A stretch of DNA of 64,000 nucleotides from Oceanicoccus sp. GTDB lineage: Bacteria; Pseudomonadota; Gammaproteobacteria; Pseudomonadales; Dasaniaceae. The DNA is taken from positions 1 through 64,000 of the forward strand of contig NZ_JAQWFR010000006.1 of assembly GCF_029238675.1 (NCBI RefSeq), in the 5' to 3' direction. Shown here piece after piece: positions 49,016-58,838 of the stretch (the stretch's first letter is position 1; the number at the start of each line of letters is the position of its first letter). The translations under genes were made by a program, and so were the position numbers. The notes beneath the pieces were generated by a model, which was not told where the DNA came from, ran no database searches, and saw only the letters and a list, made by a program, of their open reading frames with translations.

Positions 49016-49798
49016 GCATCTGTCTTATTTCTATCCTGTTTCTTATCCTTCCCTGCATTTTCGGCCCAGCCCTGTACTGCTAACGGGGATATTGAATGGG
49101 CGCAGATTAAAAAAATTGTTGATGGCGATACCTTGCACCTTCGCGATGGTCGCAAAGTACGAGTGATGGGCATTAACACGCCCGAGATCGGTTATCGCAA
49201 AAAGGATAATCCCAGTTACCCCCAGCCTTTGGCAATAGAAGCACGGCAGGCGGTGGTAGATTTTTTCTCCGCTGAAGCTAAAGTTGGCCTGGGTTTTGGT
49301 GTGCAGCGCGTTGATCATTATGGGCGGGTGTTGGCTGATGTGTATCGTGCGGATGGAGCAAACCTTTCCGCTCATGTGCTCGCTTTGGGTTTGGCCTGGC
49401 ATGTTGTTGTGCCTCCTAACGAATTAGGTTGGCCTTGCTTGGCGGCGGTTGAAGCGGCAGCAAAACAACAAAAGACGGGCGTGTGGAGTGATCAATATTA
49501 CCCCGTAAAACAGGCCAAAAATCTCAGTATAAATGACACGGGTTTTCAGCGAGTCACCGGTAGAGTGATTTCAGTTAATCGCAGTCGGGGTGGTTGGTGG
49601 TTGCAACTTGGGCAATTGGCCATTCGCGTGCAGGAAAAAAATCTAAAATACCTGGATGATGTAAACCCACAGGGTTGGTTAAACCAATCCTTAACTATTC
49701 GCGGCTGGATTGTTGATCGCAGTGAGTCCGTGGCCGTTAAGAAAAAAGGCTATTCTCCCTTAATGATGAATCTTCAGCACTCGGCGATGTTGAAGTAG
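49004..49798 (+). CDS. Thermonuclease-like (SNase domain) exported nuclease
   Basis: The coding frame is open from 48830, but codons up to about 48980 overlap rpmE and its terminator. The only standard start after rpmE is TTG 49004, which lies within the terminator stem. From there a hydrophobic signal-like segment (VFASVLFLSCFLSFPAFSA) leads to an SNase domain: VDGDTLHL, VRVMGINTPE and VDHYGRVLADVY carry the catalytic Asp, Glu and Arg pattern. A Lys/Arg-rich stretch just upstream (KSLKKTPSRSR) would make a better signal peptide but has no standard start codon. Length from 49004 is 264 residues. Product clear, start unsure. Confidence 0.75.
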   Translation: MGVFASVLFLSCFLSFPAFSAQPCTANGDIEWAQIKKIVDGDTLHLRDGRKVRVMGINTPEIGYRKKDNPSYPQPLAIEARQAVVDFFSAEAKVGLGFGVQRVDHYGRVLADVYRADGANLSAHVLALGLAWHVVVPPNELGWPCLAAVEAAAKQQKTGVWSDQYYPVKQAKNLSINDTGFQRVTGRVISVNRSRGGWWLQLGQLAIRVQEKNLKYLDDVNPQGWLNQSLTIRGWIVDRSESVAVKKKGYSPLMMNLQHSAMLK

Positions 49799-50003
49799 CC
49801 TTTGCTGAAGTAAGCAGCATTTAAAAAGTTACTTGTGGCAGGTTGCGGTTTTCTATATTCTTTCGCCCCCTTGCGCAAAGCGAAAGGGTTACAAGTATAA
49901 GTCTATTGTTATAATAATATGTCTTTTGTGTTGTTTTAGTTAAATTGTTTTAGTTAGATCGTTTCTATTATGTTGGCTCTATTTCTACCATTGGGATTGC
50001 AGT

Positions 50004-51266
50004 ATGTCTAAAGACATCAAACAGGCGGCGCTGGATTACCACGCTCAACCAAAGCCAGGAAAAATTTCCGTTGAGTTAACCACTAGTGCGGCAACTCAAA
50101 GCGATTTGGCCCTGGCTTATAGCCCGGGTGTGGCCGAGCCTGTTAAAGCGATTGCAGAAAATCCTGAGTCGGCTTATGACTATACCGTTAAAGGTAATTT
50201 GGTTGCGGTGATTTCTAATGGCACTGCGATTTTAGGTCTGGGTGATTTAGGCGCTTTGGCCAGTAAGCCGGTAATGGAAGGCAAGGCTTTATTGTTTAAG
50301 CGTTTTGCCGGTATTGATTCGATTGATATTGAAGTCGATACCAAAGACTCGGAAGCCTTTATTAATGCTGTCGCATTAATTGCTAATACATTTGGCGGAA
50401 TTAATTTAGAAGATATTAAAGCGCCGGAATGTTTTGACATTGAAAAAAGATTAATTGAAAAATGTGATGTGCCGATTTTTCATGATGACCAGCATGGTAC
50501 GGCGATTGTAACTGCGGCCGGTATGTTAAATGCGCTGGAGATTCAGGGCAAAACGTTGGCAGAAGCAAAGATAGTGTGTTTGGGTGCTGGCTCTGCCGCA
50601 GTCGCCTGTATGCGTTTGTTGCGTAGTCTTGGCGCACAAAAAGATAATGTCACCATGATTGATCGTCGCGGTGTTATTTATTGTGGTCGTGAAGGCCTTA
50701 ACGAATATAAAGAAGAGTTTGCTCACGGTACTACTGATAGAACCCTGGAAGATGCCATTAATGGTGCCGATGTTTTTATCGGTTTGTCAGGTGCAGATTT
50801 ATTAAGCCCCGAATTATTAAATACCATGGCGCCCAACCCCGTGGTGTTTGCCTGTTCCAATCCTGATCCCGAAATTGACCCTGAGTTGGCCCGAGCTACG
50901 CGCAGTGATTTAATTATGGCAACGGGTCGTTCTGATTTTCCTAATCAGGTGAATAATGTTTTAGGTTTCCCCTTTATTTTTCGCGGTGCTTTAGATGTAC
51001 GTGCCAGCAAAATCAATGAGGAAATGAAAATTGCTGCGGTGAATGCTATTCGTGAACTGGCGAAACAGCCGGTGCCACAATATGTATTAGATGCCTGCGG
51101 TTTAGACGCGCTGGAGTTTGGGGCGGGGTACATTATTCCCAAGCCAATGGATAGTCGTCTATTGGGTGATGTTGCGGCGGCGGTAGCGCAGGCTGCGATT
51201 GATACTGGAGTGGCAAGGTTGCCTTATCCAGAGCATTACCCGATTAATAGTGTTGAGGAATTATAA
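50004..51266 (+). CDS. Malic enzyme (oxaloacetate-decarboxylating), short single-domain form
   Basis: 420 residues. Malic N-terminal domain (AYSPGVAEPVKAI, DYTVKGNLVAVISNGTAILGLGDLG) and NAD(P)-binding domain (CLGAGSAAVACMRLL). It lacks the C-terminal phosphotransacetylase-like domain of the roughly 760-residue MaeB. Converts malate to pyruvate; coenzyme not predictable. Same place after rpmE and a nuclease as recalled for Pseudomonas. A half palindromic element follows 9 bp after the stop. Confidence 0.92.
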   Translation: MSKDIKQAALDYHAQPKPGKISVELTTSAATQSDLALAYSPGVAEPVKAIAENPESAYDYTVKGNLVAVISNGTAILGLGDLGALASKPVMEGKALLFKRFAGIDSIDIEVDTKDSEAFINAVALIANTFGGINLEDIKAPECFDIEKRLIEKCDVPIFHDDQHGTAIVTAAGMLNALEIQGKTLAEAKIVCLGAGSAAVACMRLLRSLGAQKDNVTMIDRRGVIYCGREGLNEYKEEFAHGTTDRTLEDAINGADVFIGLSGADLLSPELLNTMAPNPVVFACSNPDPEIDPELARATRSDLIMATGRSDFPNQVNNVLGFPFIFRGALDVRASKINEEMKIAAVNAIRELAKQPVPQYVLDACGLDALEFGAGYIIPKPMDSRLLGDVAAAVAQAAIDTGVARLPYPEHYPINSVEEL

Positions 51267-51275
51267 TAATTGATC

Positions 51276-51308
51276 GTCATTCCCGCGCAGGCGGGAATCC
51301 AGAGGTGC
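51276..51308. repeat. Palindromic element, copy 8 (left half only)
   Basis: One arm, GTCATTCCCGCGCAGGCGGG, followed by AATCCAGAGGTGC and then unrelated sequence. The same CCAGAGGTGC is seen in copy 7. The missing half coincides with the start of the MFS gene. Confidence 0.85.
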
Positions 51309-51330
51309 CGATCAAAGGAAGACCATCACC

Positions 51331-52629
51331 ATGAAGAACCGCAAAGCCGCCGCCGATGCGGCCTACGCAAAACCGCTCTATCGCGGCTATGTGCTCACTG
51401 TATTAATCATACTTTACGCGTTTAACTTTATTGACCGGCAACTGCTGGTGATTCTGCAGGAACTGATTAAGGAAGACCTGGGCCTGAGCGATACGCAACT
51501 GGGCCTGCTCTCTGGCTTCACCTTTGCCCTGTTTTATGTGGTGTGTGGTATTCCCATTGCCCGCTGGGCCGACCGCGGCTCTCGCCGCAATATTATCTCC
51601 CTGGCTATTGTGATCTGGAGTGCAATGACCGCCGTGAGCGGCCTGGCCCAAAACTTTGTTCACATTCTGTTGGCCCGTATCGGCGTGGGTGTGGGTGAAG
51701 CGGGTGCCAGCCCTCCCGCCCACTCTATGATTTCTGATATCTTTAAACCGGAACAGCGGGCCACGGCGTTATCGCTCTATTCCATGGGTTTGTACGTCGG
51801 CATTCTGGGTGGTTTTATGTTGGGTGGCTGGGTCGGCCAGTACTACGGCTGGCGCATGGCCTTTATGGTGGTGGGTTTGCCCGGTGTGCTCCTGGCGGTG
51901 TTGGTAATGCTTACCGTGAAAGAGCCCAGCCGAGGCTGGTCGGAAAACATTGCGGTGAGCGATGAACCGCCCCCCCCATTTCAGGAAGTACTCAATCTGC
52001 TGTGGTCCCGCAAGGCCTTTCGTCACTTGGCCTTTGCCTGCGGCTTACAGGCAATGGCGTCCTACTCTCTGGCTAGCTGGCTACCCTCATTTTTTCTGCG
52101 CAGCACAGATATCACCATTGGCGAGCTGGGTACCTGGCTGGGTTTGGCGGCGGGCATTGGCGGTGGTCTGGGTACACTGTGCGGTGGTTTACTGAGCGAC
52201 CGCATGGGTCAAAAAGACCCGCGTTGGTACCTGTGGATACCCGCCATAGGTTTACTGGCTGCACTGCCGATCACACTGTATATTCTCGCCTTTGCCGATC
52301 TTATGCTTGCCCTGATGTTGAATTTTGCCAGCATCTTTTTGGGCTCAATGTATTTGGGCCCCGTCATTGCCACCACTCACAGCATGGTGGGTGTGCGGAT
52401 GCGTGCTCTGGCCTCGGCCATGCTGTTTTTCGTGCTGAATTTGGTAGGGCTGGGGATGGGCCCCACCCTGGTGGGCATTTTGAGCGATGCCATGGCCGGC
52501 ACCTACGGCATAGCCTCGCTGGGATACGCATTGCTGATTGTGGCGACGGGCGCTACCCTGCTGGCCTGTACTCATTATTTACTCGCGACGCGGTACTTGA
52601 AGAGCGACCTCGCTAACGCCCCGGCTTAG
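51331..52629 (+). CDS. MFS transporter, spinster-like group
   Basis: 432 residues, about 12 membrane helices. MFS motif A is RWADRGSRRN and FIDRQLLVILQELIKEDLGLSDTQLGLLSG is typical of the spinster-like branch; GVGVGEAGASPPAHSMISD is the helix-4/5 signature. Substrate unknown. Codon choice (CTG, GGC, GCC-rich) is clearly unlike the adjacent malic enzyme gene (TTA/TTG, GGT-rich), and the gene begins next to a truncated repeat and ends overlapping the PilZ stop. Recent acquisition is likely. Confidence 0.85.
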   Translation: MKNRKAAADAAYAKPLYRGYVLTVLIILYAFNFIDRQLLVILQELIKEDLGLSDTQLGLLSGFTFALFYVVCGIPIARWADRGSRRNIISLAIVIWSAMTAVSGLAQNFVHILLARIGVGVGEAGASPPAHSMISDIFKPEQRATALSLYSMGLYVGILGGFMLGGWVGQYYGWRMAFMVVGLPGVLLAVLVMLTVKEPSRGWSENIAVSDEPPPPFQEVLNLLWSRKAFRHLAFACGLQAMASYSLASWLPSFFLRSTDITIGELGTWLGLAAGIGGGLGTLCGGLLSDRMGQKDPRWYLWIPAIGLLAALPITLYILAFADLMLALMLNFASIFLGSMYLGPVIATTHSMVGVRMRALASAMLFFVLNLVGLGMGPTLVGILSDAMAGTYGIASLGYALLIVATGATLLACTHYLLATRYLKSDLANAPA

Positions 52630-52994
52630 CGAGCACTGCCAAGTGAAGCAAGTTCTCGCTCTAGTAAATTTTCATTACCTAGATTTAATTCCACCAATCG
52701 GCGCAAATGAATAATGCTGTCGATATCAATATGGGCGCATTCAAAACCCGATTGACCTGCTTCGGTATGACGCCAATTCAATGACATAGAGATTGTCGTT
52801 TCATCACTAAGTTTGATGGCGGCATCGATTGTTTGGCGAGTATCGGCATTCCAGTTTTCTGGAGTGGCAATTAGTAAACCTTTGAGTGACAGGTCAATCA
52901 GGGTGGCCGTCCATTGCTGGCCACCTTGGCTGAGTGTTATCTCACTGCTAAAGGCAATACGGCTAAAAACGCGGCGCTCATTGTCGTTGCTCAT
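52626..52994 (-). CDS. PilZ domain protein (c-di-GMP binding)
   Basis: 122 residues from ATG 52994 (MSNDNERRVFSRIAF); an ATG four codons upstream is possible. The c-di-GMP binding motifs are RRVFSR and DLSLKG (DxSxxG). A single-domain cytoplasmic effector. Its stop overlaps that of the MFS gene by 4 bp. Confidence 0.88.
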   Translation of the reverse strand: MSNDNERRVFSRIAFSSEITLSQGGQQWTATLIDLSLKGLLIATPENWNADTRQTIDAAIKLSDETTISMSLNWRHTEAGQSGFECAHIDIDSIIHLRRLVELNLGNENLLERELASLGSAR

Positions 52995-53048
52995 AGCGAT
53001 GCCCATATCTTGCTAGTTATTGACTCAATGTTAATCACTATAGCAGCT

Positions 53049-54710
53049 TTACTTCAGCTTTTTATATTTGACTCGCTGTGGCAGTGCGTTCTCACCTTTA
53101 CGGGCAATAAAGTCTTCATGGTATTCGGTGTAGTTGCCTTCAAAGAATACCACTTCGCTATCGCCCTCATAGGCAAGGATATGGGTGCAGATGCGGTCTA
53201 GGAACCAGCGATCGTGAGAGATAATCATGGCGCAGCCCGGGAAAGTGATCAGGGCTTCTTCCAGGGCACGTAATGTTTCAACATCCAGGTCATTGGAAGG
53301 CTCATCGAGTAGCAGTACATTGCCGCCTTGCTTTAAGGTGCAGGCCAATTGTAATCGACCCCGTTCACCACCGGACAATTCGCCTACGCGTTTTTGTTGG
53401 TCTGAGCCTTTAAAGTTAAAGCGGCCAATATAGGCTCTTGATGGAATTTCATAAGTGCCAATTTTAAGAATGTCGTGGCCTTCGGAGACGGCTTCCCATA
53501 CGGTCTGGCTATCATTAAGCGCATCGCGTAACTGCTCGACATAAACCAGGTCAACGGTTTCGCCCAGTTCAACTTCGCCGCTATCGGCTTTTTCCATGCC
53601 GGCAATAATTTTAAACAGTGTAGATTTACCCGCACCGTTACCGCCGATAACGCCGACGATAGCTCCTTTGGGTACGCTGAAGCTTAAATCTTGATAAAGC
53701 ATTTCATCGCCAAAGGACTTACTCACCCCTTTAACTTCAATGACTTTGTCACCAAGACGTTGTCCCGGTGGAATATAGATTTCGTTAGTTTCGGCGCGGC
53801 TTTGGAAATCTTGCGACTGTAATTCTTCAAAGCGAGCGATACGCGCTTTGTTTTTGGCCTGACGCCCTTTGGGGTTTTGTCTTACCCATTCTAATTCTGA
53901 CTTAACGGTTTTTTGATGCGAGGCTTCCTGTTTAGCCTCGCGCTCTAGTCGTTGTTCTTTTTGCTCTAACCAGGAAGAGTAGTTGCCTTCATAAGGAATA
54001 CCGCGACCGCGGTCCAGTTCTAAAATCCAGCCCGCTGCATTGTCGAGAAAATAACGATCGTGGGTAATAGCCACTACGGTGCCGGGGTATTCGCAAAGGA
54101 ATTGCTCAAGCCAATGAACGGACTCGGCGTCCAAATGGTTGGTGGGCTCGTCGAGTAATAACATATCTGGATTAGAAAGCAGCAGTCGGCATAGAGCAAC
54201 ACGGCGGCGCTCACCACCAGAAAGTTTAGTAACGTCTGCATCCCAGGGTGGCAGGCGTAATGCATCGGCAGCGACTTCTAATTTATGATCCAGATTTTCA
54301 GAGTCTGCCGCCTGAATAATATTTTCTAACTCGGCTTGGCGTTTACCCAAAGCATCATAGTCGGCGTCAGCCTCAGCATAAGCGGCAAAGACTTCTTCCA
54401 ATTCTTTTTGCGCTGCAACCACTTCCCCCAGACCATCTTCCACATTGCCACGCACATCTTTGTTCGGGTCAAGTTCAGGTTCCTGTGATAAGTAGCCGAC
54501 ATTAATACCCGCCTGTGGTCGGGCTTCACCTTCAAACTCTGCATCGACACCGGCCATAATACGCAACAGTGTGGATTTACCGGCACCGTTTAAGCCCAAT
54601 ACACCAATCTTGGCGCCGGGGAAAAAGGACAGTGAAATATCTTTAAGAATTTGGCGTTTAGGTGGAACGACTTTGCCCACGCGGTTCATGGTGTAAACGT
54701 ATTGTGCCAT
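53049..54710 (-). CDS. ettA: Energy-dependent translational throttle protein EttA (ABC-F)
   Basis: 553 residues with two ABC domains and no membrane part. Walker A motifs are GLNGAGKSTLL and GGNGAGKSTLF; signatures LSGGERRRV and LSGGERGRL; the arm and linker (GRQAKNKARIARFEEL) are present. It gates the ribosome's first peptide bond according to ATP/ADP ratio. Divergent from topB. Confidence 0.95.
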   Translation of the reverse strand: MAQYVYTMNRVGKVVPPKRQILKDISLSFFPGAKIGVLGLNGAGKSTLLRIMAGVDAEFEGEARPQAGINVGYLSQEPELDPNKDVRGNVEDGLGEVVAAQKELEEVFAAYAEADADYDALGKRQAELENIIQAADSENLDHKLEVAADALRLPPWDADVTKLSGGERRRVALCRLLLSNPDMLLLDEPTNHLDAESVHWLEQFLCEYPGTVVAITHDRYFLDNAAGWILELDRGRGIPYEGNYSSWLEQKEQRLEREAKQEASHQKTVKSELEWVRQNPKGRQAKNKARIARFEELQSQDFQSRAETNEIYIPPGQRLGDKVIEVKGVSKSFGDEMLYQDLSFSVPKGAIVGVIGGNGAGKSTLFKIIAGMEKADSGEVELGETVDLVYVEQLRDALNDSQTVWEAVSEGHDILKIGTYEIPSRAYIGRFNFKGSDQQKRVGELSGGERGRLQLACTLKQGGNVLLLDEPSNDLDVETLRALEEALITFPGCAMIISHDRWFLDRICTHILAYEGDSEVVFFEGNYTEYHEDFIARKGENALPQRVKYKKLK

Positions 54711-54853
54711 AGGGTATTAATCCTGACTCGAGATGCTGACTCGAGGTGCTAGTGATTAGAGTAGGGGGGCACGGTACTCAATCTTGTGCTGTAGATCAAG
54801 GTGATAACAGGGCCGGCAGCAAAATTGGGTTTAAGACATGAAAAAAACTGGAA

Positions 54854-54873
54854 TACTGTTTTTATGTACAGTA
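54854..54873 (+). promoter_or_regulatory. LexA (SOS) box upstream of topB
   Basis: TACTGTTTTTATGTACAGTA has the full CTGT-N8-ACAG core with matching TA flanks on both sides. It ends 35 bp before the topB ATG, where LexA would block transcription. Confidence 0.75.
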
Positions 54874-54908
54874 TATTGCGCTATGCCTGTTCAACGGATG
54901 ATATTGCT

Positions 54909-56861
54909 ATGAGATTATTTATCGCAGAAAAACCCAGCTTAGGCCGCGCTATAGCGGATGTTTTACCCAAGCCCCACCGCAAAGCCGAGGGCTGTATCTA
55001 TGTGGGCAATGGTGATTGTGTTAGCTGGTGTGTAGGCCATCTATTAGAGCAAGTGGAGCCAGATGCCTACGATGCCAAATATAAACAGTGGCGGTTGGAG
55101 CATTTGCCCATTGTCCCCAAACAGTGGCAGCTAAAACCCAAAGCCAGCAGTCGTAAACAGTTGTCGGTATTGCGGCAGCTGGTTAAACAAGCGGATCAAA
55201 TCATCCATGCCGGTGACCCGGACCGTGAGGGGCAGTTGCTGGTCGATCAGGTGATCGATCATCTCAAGGTTAAAGGCAGCAAACGAGAAACCATCCAGCG
55301 CTGCCTGATTAGCGACCTTAACCCCGCTGCGGTTAGCCGGGCTATCAACCAGCTGGCAGAAAATAAAACCTTTGCCCCCTTGTCTACCTCCGCTTTGGCC
55401 CGTTCCAGGGCTGATTGGCTCTATGGTATCAATATGACTCGCGCCCTTACCCTGCAGGGGCGTAAAGTCGGCTACCAAGGCGTCTTGTCAGTAGGGCGGG
55501 TGCAAACCCCATTATTGGGTTTGGTGGTGCGCCGGGATAAAGAGATAGAGCAGTTTGTAGCAAAGCCGTTTTACCAGGTCTTTGCCCATCTTGAGACCAG
55601 CCAGGGCGAACACTTTAAGGCTAAGTGGCAGCCCAGCGAAGCCTGTGCAAAATGGCAGGATGAAGAAGGGCGGGTTATCGCCAAAGCCCTGGCTGAGAAT
55701 GTTGCAGCCAGGATTACTGATCAAACCGCCACGGTGACTAAAAGCTTGCGCAAAGTAAAAAAACAGCCGCCGCCTTTGCCCTATAACTTATCTGCATTGC
55801 AGATTGATGCCGCAAAGCGCTTCTCTATGTCCGCCAAGCAGGTTCTGGACAGCTGCCAAAGTTTGTATGAGCGGCATAAGCTTTTAACTTACCCGCGTTC
55901 CGATTGTCGCTACTTACCCAAGCAGCATTTTGATGATCGTGAGGAGGTGCTTGCGGCTATCGCTAATAATGCTGAAAGCCTTAATCAGGCTGTGGCTGAT
56001 GGTGATACGGCTTTAACCAGCAAGGCCTGGAATGACGGCAAAGTATCGGCCCATCATGCCATTATTCCCACTGCGCGGCAGGCATCTTTGGTCAAACTAA
56101 GCTCGGCTGAGCGTAACATTTATGAATTGGTAGCACGGCAATATGTAGCGCAGTTTTACCCTGCCCATGAGTACAGTGACAGCCAAATTGACCTGGAAAT
56201 TGTTGGTGGCCTTTTTATCGCCAAGGCTCGGCAGTCAGTGCTTGCGGGTTGGAAAGTGCTATACCCCGCCGGCAACAGTCAAAAGGAGCAGAAGCCTGAT
56301 CTTGCTATCAATAGGATATTACCTGACCTGAAAAAAGGCGCGACATGCCACTGTGCCAAAGGTGAGGTGATTGAAAAGCTAACAACGCCCCCCAAGCCCT
56401 TCGATGATGCTAGCTTACTGGCGGCAATGACTGGGGTTGGCCGCTTTGTTAAAAACCCTGATATTCGCAAGGTGCTTAAAGAGACCGATGGCTTAGGCAC
56501 AGAGGCGACTCGGGCAGGGATTATTGAATTGCTATTCAAACGAGGTTTTTTACAGCGCAAGGGCAAACAAATTTATGCAGCAGCAGCAGGCAAGGGCTTG
56601 ATCAATAGCTTGCCTGAGGTGGCAACACTGCCGGATATGACAGCACAATGGGAAACCCAGCTTAATGCTATCAGCCAGAAGGCTGGCACTTATAAAGGGT
56701 TTATGCAGCCATTACAGTCTGCCCTTGGTAGTTTGATTGAGCAGAGCCAATCGGTATTGCCGGTGGGGTTGAAGGATATAAAAGCGAAGCCCGCTTACAA
56801 GAAGTTCCGCAAGCGGCGCACCGCCACGAAAAAGCCCTCAGGAAAGGCTGCGGCAGGTTAG
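54909..56861 (+). CDS. topB: DNA topoisomerase III
   Basis: 650 residues from ATG 54909 (MRLFIAEKPSLGRAIADVL, the Toprim start). The track start 36 codons upstream runs through the LexA box and is rejected. The Toprim motif GDPDREGQLL is present and the catalytic tyrosine is Y328 in LLTYPRSDCRYL. No zinc fingers; the tail is Lys/Arg-rich. It decatenates single-stranded intermediates at replication and recombination. Confidence 0.95.
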   Translation: MRLFIAEKPSLGRAIADVLPKPHRKAEGCIYVGNGDCVSWCVGHLLEQVEPDAYDAKYKQWRLEHLPIVPKQWQLKPKASSRKQLSVLRQLVKQADQIIHAGDPDREGQLLVDQVIDHLKVKGSKRETIQRCLISDLNPAAVSRAINQLAENKTFAPLSTSALARSRADWLYGINMTRALTLQGRKVGYQGVLSVGRVQTPLLGLVVRRDKEIEQFVAKPFYQVFAHLETSQGEHFKAKWQPSEACAKWQDEEGRVIAKALAENVAARITDQTATVTKSLRKVKKQPPPLPYNLSALQIDAAKRFSMSAKQVLDSCQSLYERHKLLTYPRSDCRYLPKQHFDDREEVLAAIANNAESLNQAVADGDTALTSKAWNDGKVSAHHAIIPTARQASLVKLSSAERNIYELVARQYVAQFYPAHEYSDSQIDLEIVGGLFIAKARQSVLAGWKVLYPAGNSQKEQKPDLAINRILPDLKKGATCHCAKGEVIEKLTTPPKPFDDASLLAAMTGVGRFVKNPDIRKVLKETDGLGTEATRAGIIELLFKRGFLQRKGKQIYAAAAGKGLINSLPEVATLPDMTAQWETQLNAISQKAGTYKGFMQPLQSALGSLIEQSQSVLPVGLKDIKAKPAYKKFRKRRTATKKPSGKAAAG

Positions 56862-56993
56862 TGTTCGCTGGTATTGTTGCCACTGCTTTAACCGCTCGCC
56901 TAAAAAGCATCATTCCTGTACAATTTGCGCCTTTGAAAAACCACATCCGTTTCCTTTAACGACATTACCGATATTCACCAAAAGGGGTTAGCA

Positions 56994-58256
56994 ATGTTTA
57001 CTAAAGATATGCAAGTCGAAGGTTTTGACGATGAGATTTTTTCCGCTATTCAGGAAGAAAACCAGCGTCAGGAACAGCATATTGAGTTGATCGCGTCTGA
57101 AAACTATACCAGTCCACGGGTAATGGAAGCGCAGGGTACCTCCATGACTAACAAGTACGCTGAGGGGTATCCCGGCAAGCGTTACTACGGTGGTTGTGAG
57201 TATGTTGATAAAGCTGAAGAGCTGGCTATTGAGCGTGTTAAAGCCCTATTTGGTGCGGACTACGCTAATGTTCAGCCACACTCTGGCTCCCAGGCGAACT
57301 CCGCCGTTTACTTAGCCCTGTTGCAAGCTGGCGATACCGTATTGGGTATGAGCCTGGATGCGGGTGGTCACCTAACCCACGGTGCCAAGCCAAACTTCTC
57401 AGGTAAGGTTTATAACTCAGTTCAGTACGGCCTAAACCCTGAAACAGGTATGATCGATTACGATCAGGTTGAAGCATTAGCCCTTGAACACAAGCCCAAA
57501 ATGATTGTGGCGGGTTTCTCTGCCTATTCCGGTATTGTTGACTGGGCTCGCTTCCGCGAGATTGCCGATAAAGTAGGTGCCTACCTATTGGTAGATATGG
57601 CTCACATTGCCGGTCTGGTTGCTGCGGGTGTTTACCCTAATCCGGTGCCCTTTGCCGATGTAGTGACCTCAACCACCCACAAAACCCTTCGTGGTCCGCG
57701 CGGTGGCATTATTATCGCCAAGCACAACGAAGAGCTGGCTAAGAAATTCAACTCAGCGGTATTCCCCGGTGGCCAGGGTGGTCCGTTGATGCACGTTATC
57801 GCAGCAAAAGCGGTTAGCTTTAAAGAAGCCGCCAGTGATGAATTTAAGGTTTATCAGCAGCAGGTTGTTGATAACGCCAAGGTGATGGCTGCGACCTTTA
57901 TAGAGCGTGGTATTAAGATTGTGTCTGGCGGTACTGAAAACCACCTAATGCTGGTTGACCTGATCGGTAAAGAATATACCGGTAAAGATGCCGATGCGGC
58001 CTTGGGTGATGCCTTTATCACTGTTAACAAGAATGCCGTACCTAACGATCCTCGTTCACCTTTTGTGACATCGGGCTTGCGTGTAGGTACACCTGCTATC
58101 ACCACCCGCGGTTTTAAACAAGATGAAACTCGCGAGCTAACAAACTGGATGTGTGATGTGCTGGAATCCCTGGAAAATGGCACTAGCGAGCAGGTTATCC
58201 CTGAAGTGAAGGCCAAAGTACTGGATATCTGCGGCAGGTTTCCTGTTTATAAATAA
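56994..58256 (+). CDS. glyA: Serine hydroxymethyltransferase
   Basis: 420 residues. The PLP lysine lies in [14 protein letters not shown] near residue 230; [15 protein letters not shown] and LASENYTS-type N-terminal motifs are present. Interconverts serine and glycine with tetrahydrofolate. No glycine or other riboswitch seen upstream. Followed by a strong hairpin. Confidence 0.97.
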   Translation: MFTKDMQVEGFDDEIFSAIQEENQRQEQHIELIASENYTSPRVMEAQGTSMTNKYAEGYPGKRYYGGCEYVDKAEELAIERVKALFGADYANVQPHSGSQANSAVYLALLQAGDTVLGMSLDAGGHLTHGAKPNFSGKVYNSVQYGLNPETGMIDYDQVEALALEHKPKMIVAGFSAYSGIVDWARFREIADKVGAYLLVDMAHIAGLVAAGVYPNPVPFADVVTSTTHKTLRGPRGGIIIAKHNEELAKKFNSAVFPGGQGGPLMHVIAAKAVSFKEAASDEFKVYQQQVVDNAKVMAATFIERGIKIVSGGTENHLMLVDLIGKEYTGKDADAALGDAFITVNKNAVPNDPRSPFVTSGLRVGTPAITTRGFKQDETRELTNWMCDVLESLENGTSEQVIPEVKAKVLDICGRFPVYK

Positions 58257-58269
58257 ACCCAAAAGTGCT

Positions 58270-58310
58270 GAAGCCACAAAGGGCGGGAATGCCCCGCCTT
58301 TTGTGGCTTC
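58270..58310 (+). terminator. Strong hairpin after glyA
   Basis: GAAGCCACAAA-GGGCGGG pairs with CCCCGCC-TTTTGTGGCTTC almost perfectly around AATG. No T tract follows, so it may be a terminator of weaker type or an mRNA-stabilising end. Confidence 0.65.
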
Positions 58311-58360
58311 TATGATAGACTTCCGTCCACCTTTAACCGTCCAAATAAGGCAAGCCGCCC

Positions 58361-58834
58361 ATGCGCTGTCCCTTTTGTTCCCATGATGATACCAAGGTTA
58401 TTGACTCCCGGCTGGTAGCCGAGGGTGGCCAGGTTCGTCGTCGCCGGGAATGTACCTCTTGCTCCGAGCGTTTTACCAGCTACGAGACTGCTGAATTATT
58501 AATGCCCCGGATTATCAAGCAAAACGGTAATCGTGAGCCTTTTGATGAAGAAAAAATGCGTGCCGGTTTATTGCGTGCTTTGGAAAAGCGCCCGGTAAGC
58601 ATCGAAAAAATTGAAGGGGTGGTCAGCCAGATTGAGCATTCATTGCAGGCCACCGGTGAGCGAGAAATTGAATCCATCAGAGTGGGCGAGTTAGTGATGG
58701 ATCAATTAAAGCTACTTGATCAGGTGGCCTTTGTGCGTTTTGCTTCAGTTTATAGAGACTTTAAAGATCTAAACGAATTCCGCGAAGAGATAGACCGCTT
58801 GGCGGAAGAGCCTGAAACCAGTAGCGACGATTAA
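58361..58834 (+). CDS. nrdR: Transcriptional repressor NrdR
   Basis: 157 residues. The N-terminal zinc ribbon is [15 protein letters not shown]...[12 protein letters not shown], followed by an ATP-cone. It represses ribonucleotide reductase genes according to dATP/ATP. ribD begins 4 bp later. Confidence 0.96.
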   Translation: MRCPFCSHDDTKVIDSRLVAEGGQVRRRRECTSCSERFTSYETAELLMPRIIKQNGNREPFDEEKMRAGLLRALEKRPVSIEKIEGVVSQIEHSLQATGEREIESIRVGELVMDQLKLLDQVAFVRFASVYRDFKDLNEFREEIDRLAEEPETSSDD

Positions 58835-58838
58835 GCTA

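Noticed and set aside
56862-56993. Glycine riboswitch before glyA
   Set aside because: The region is short, and no paired conserved glycine-aptamer elements were seen.
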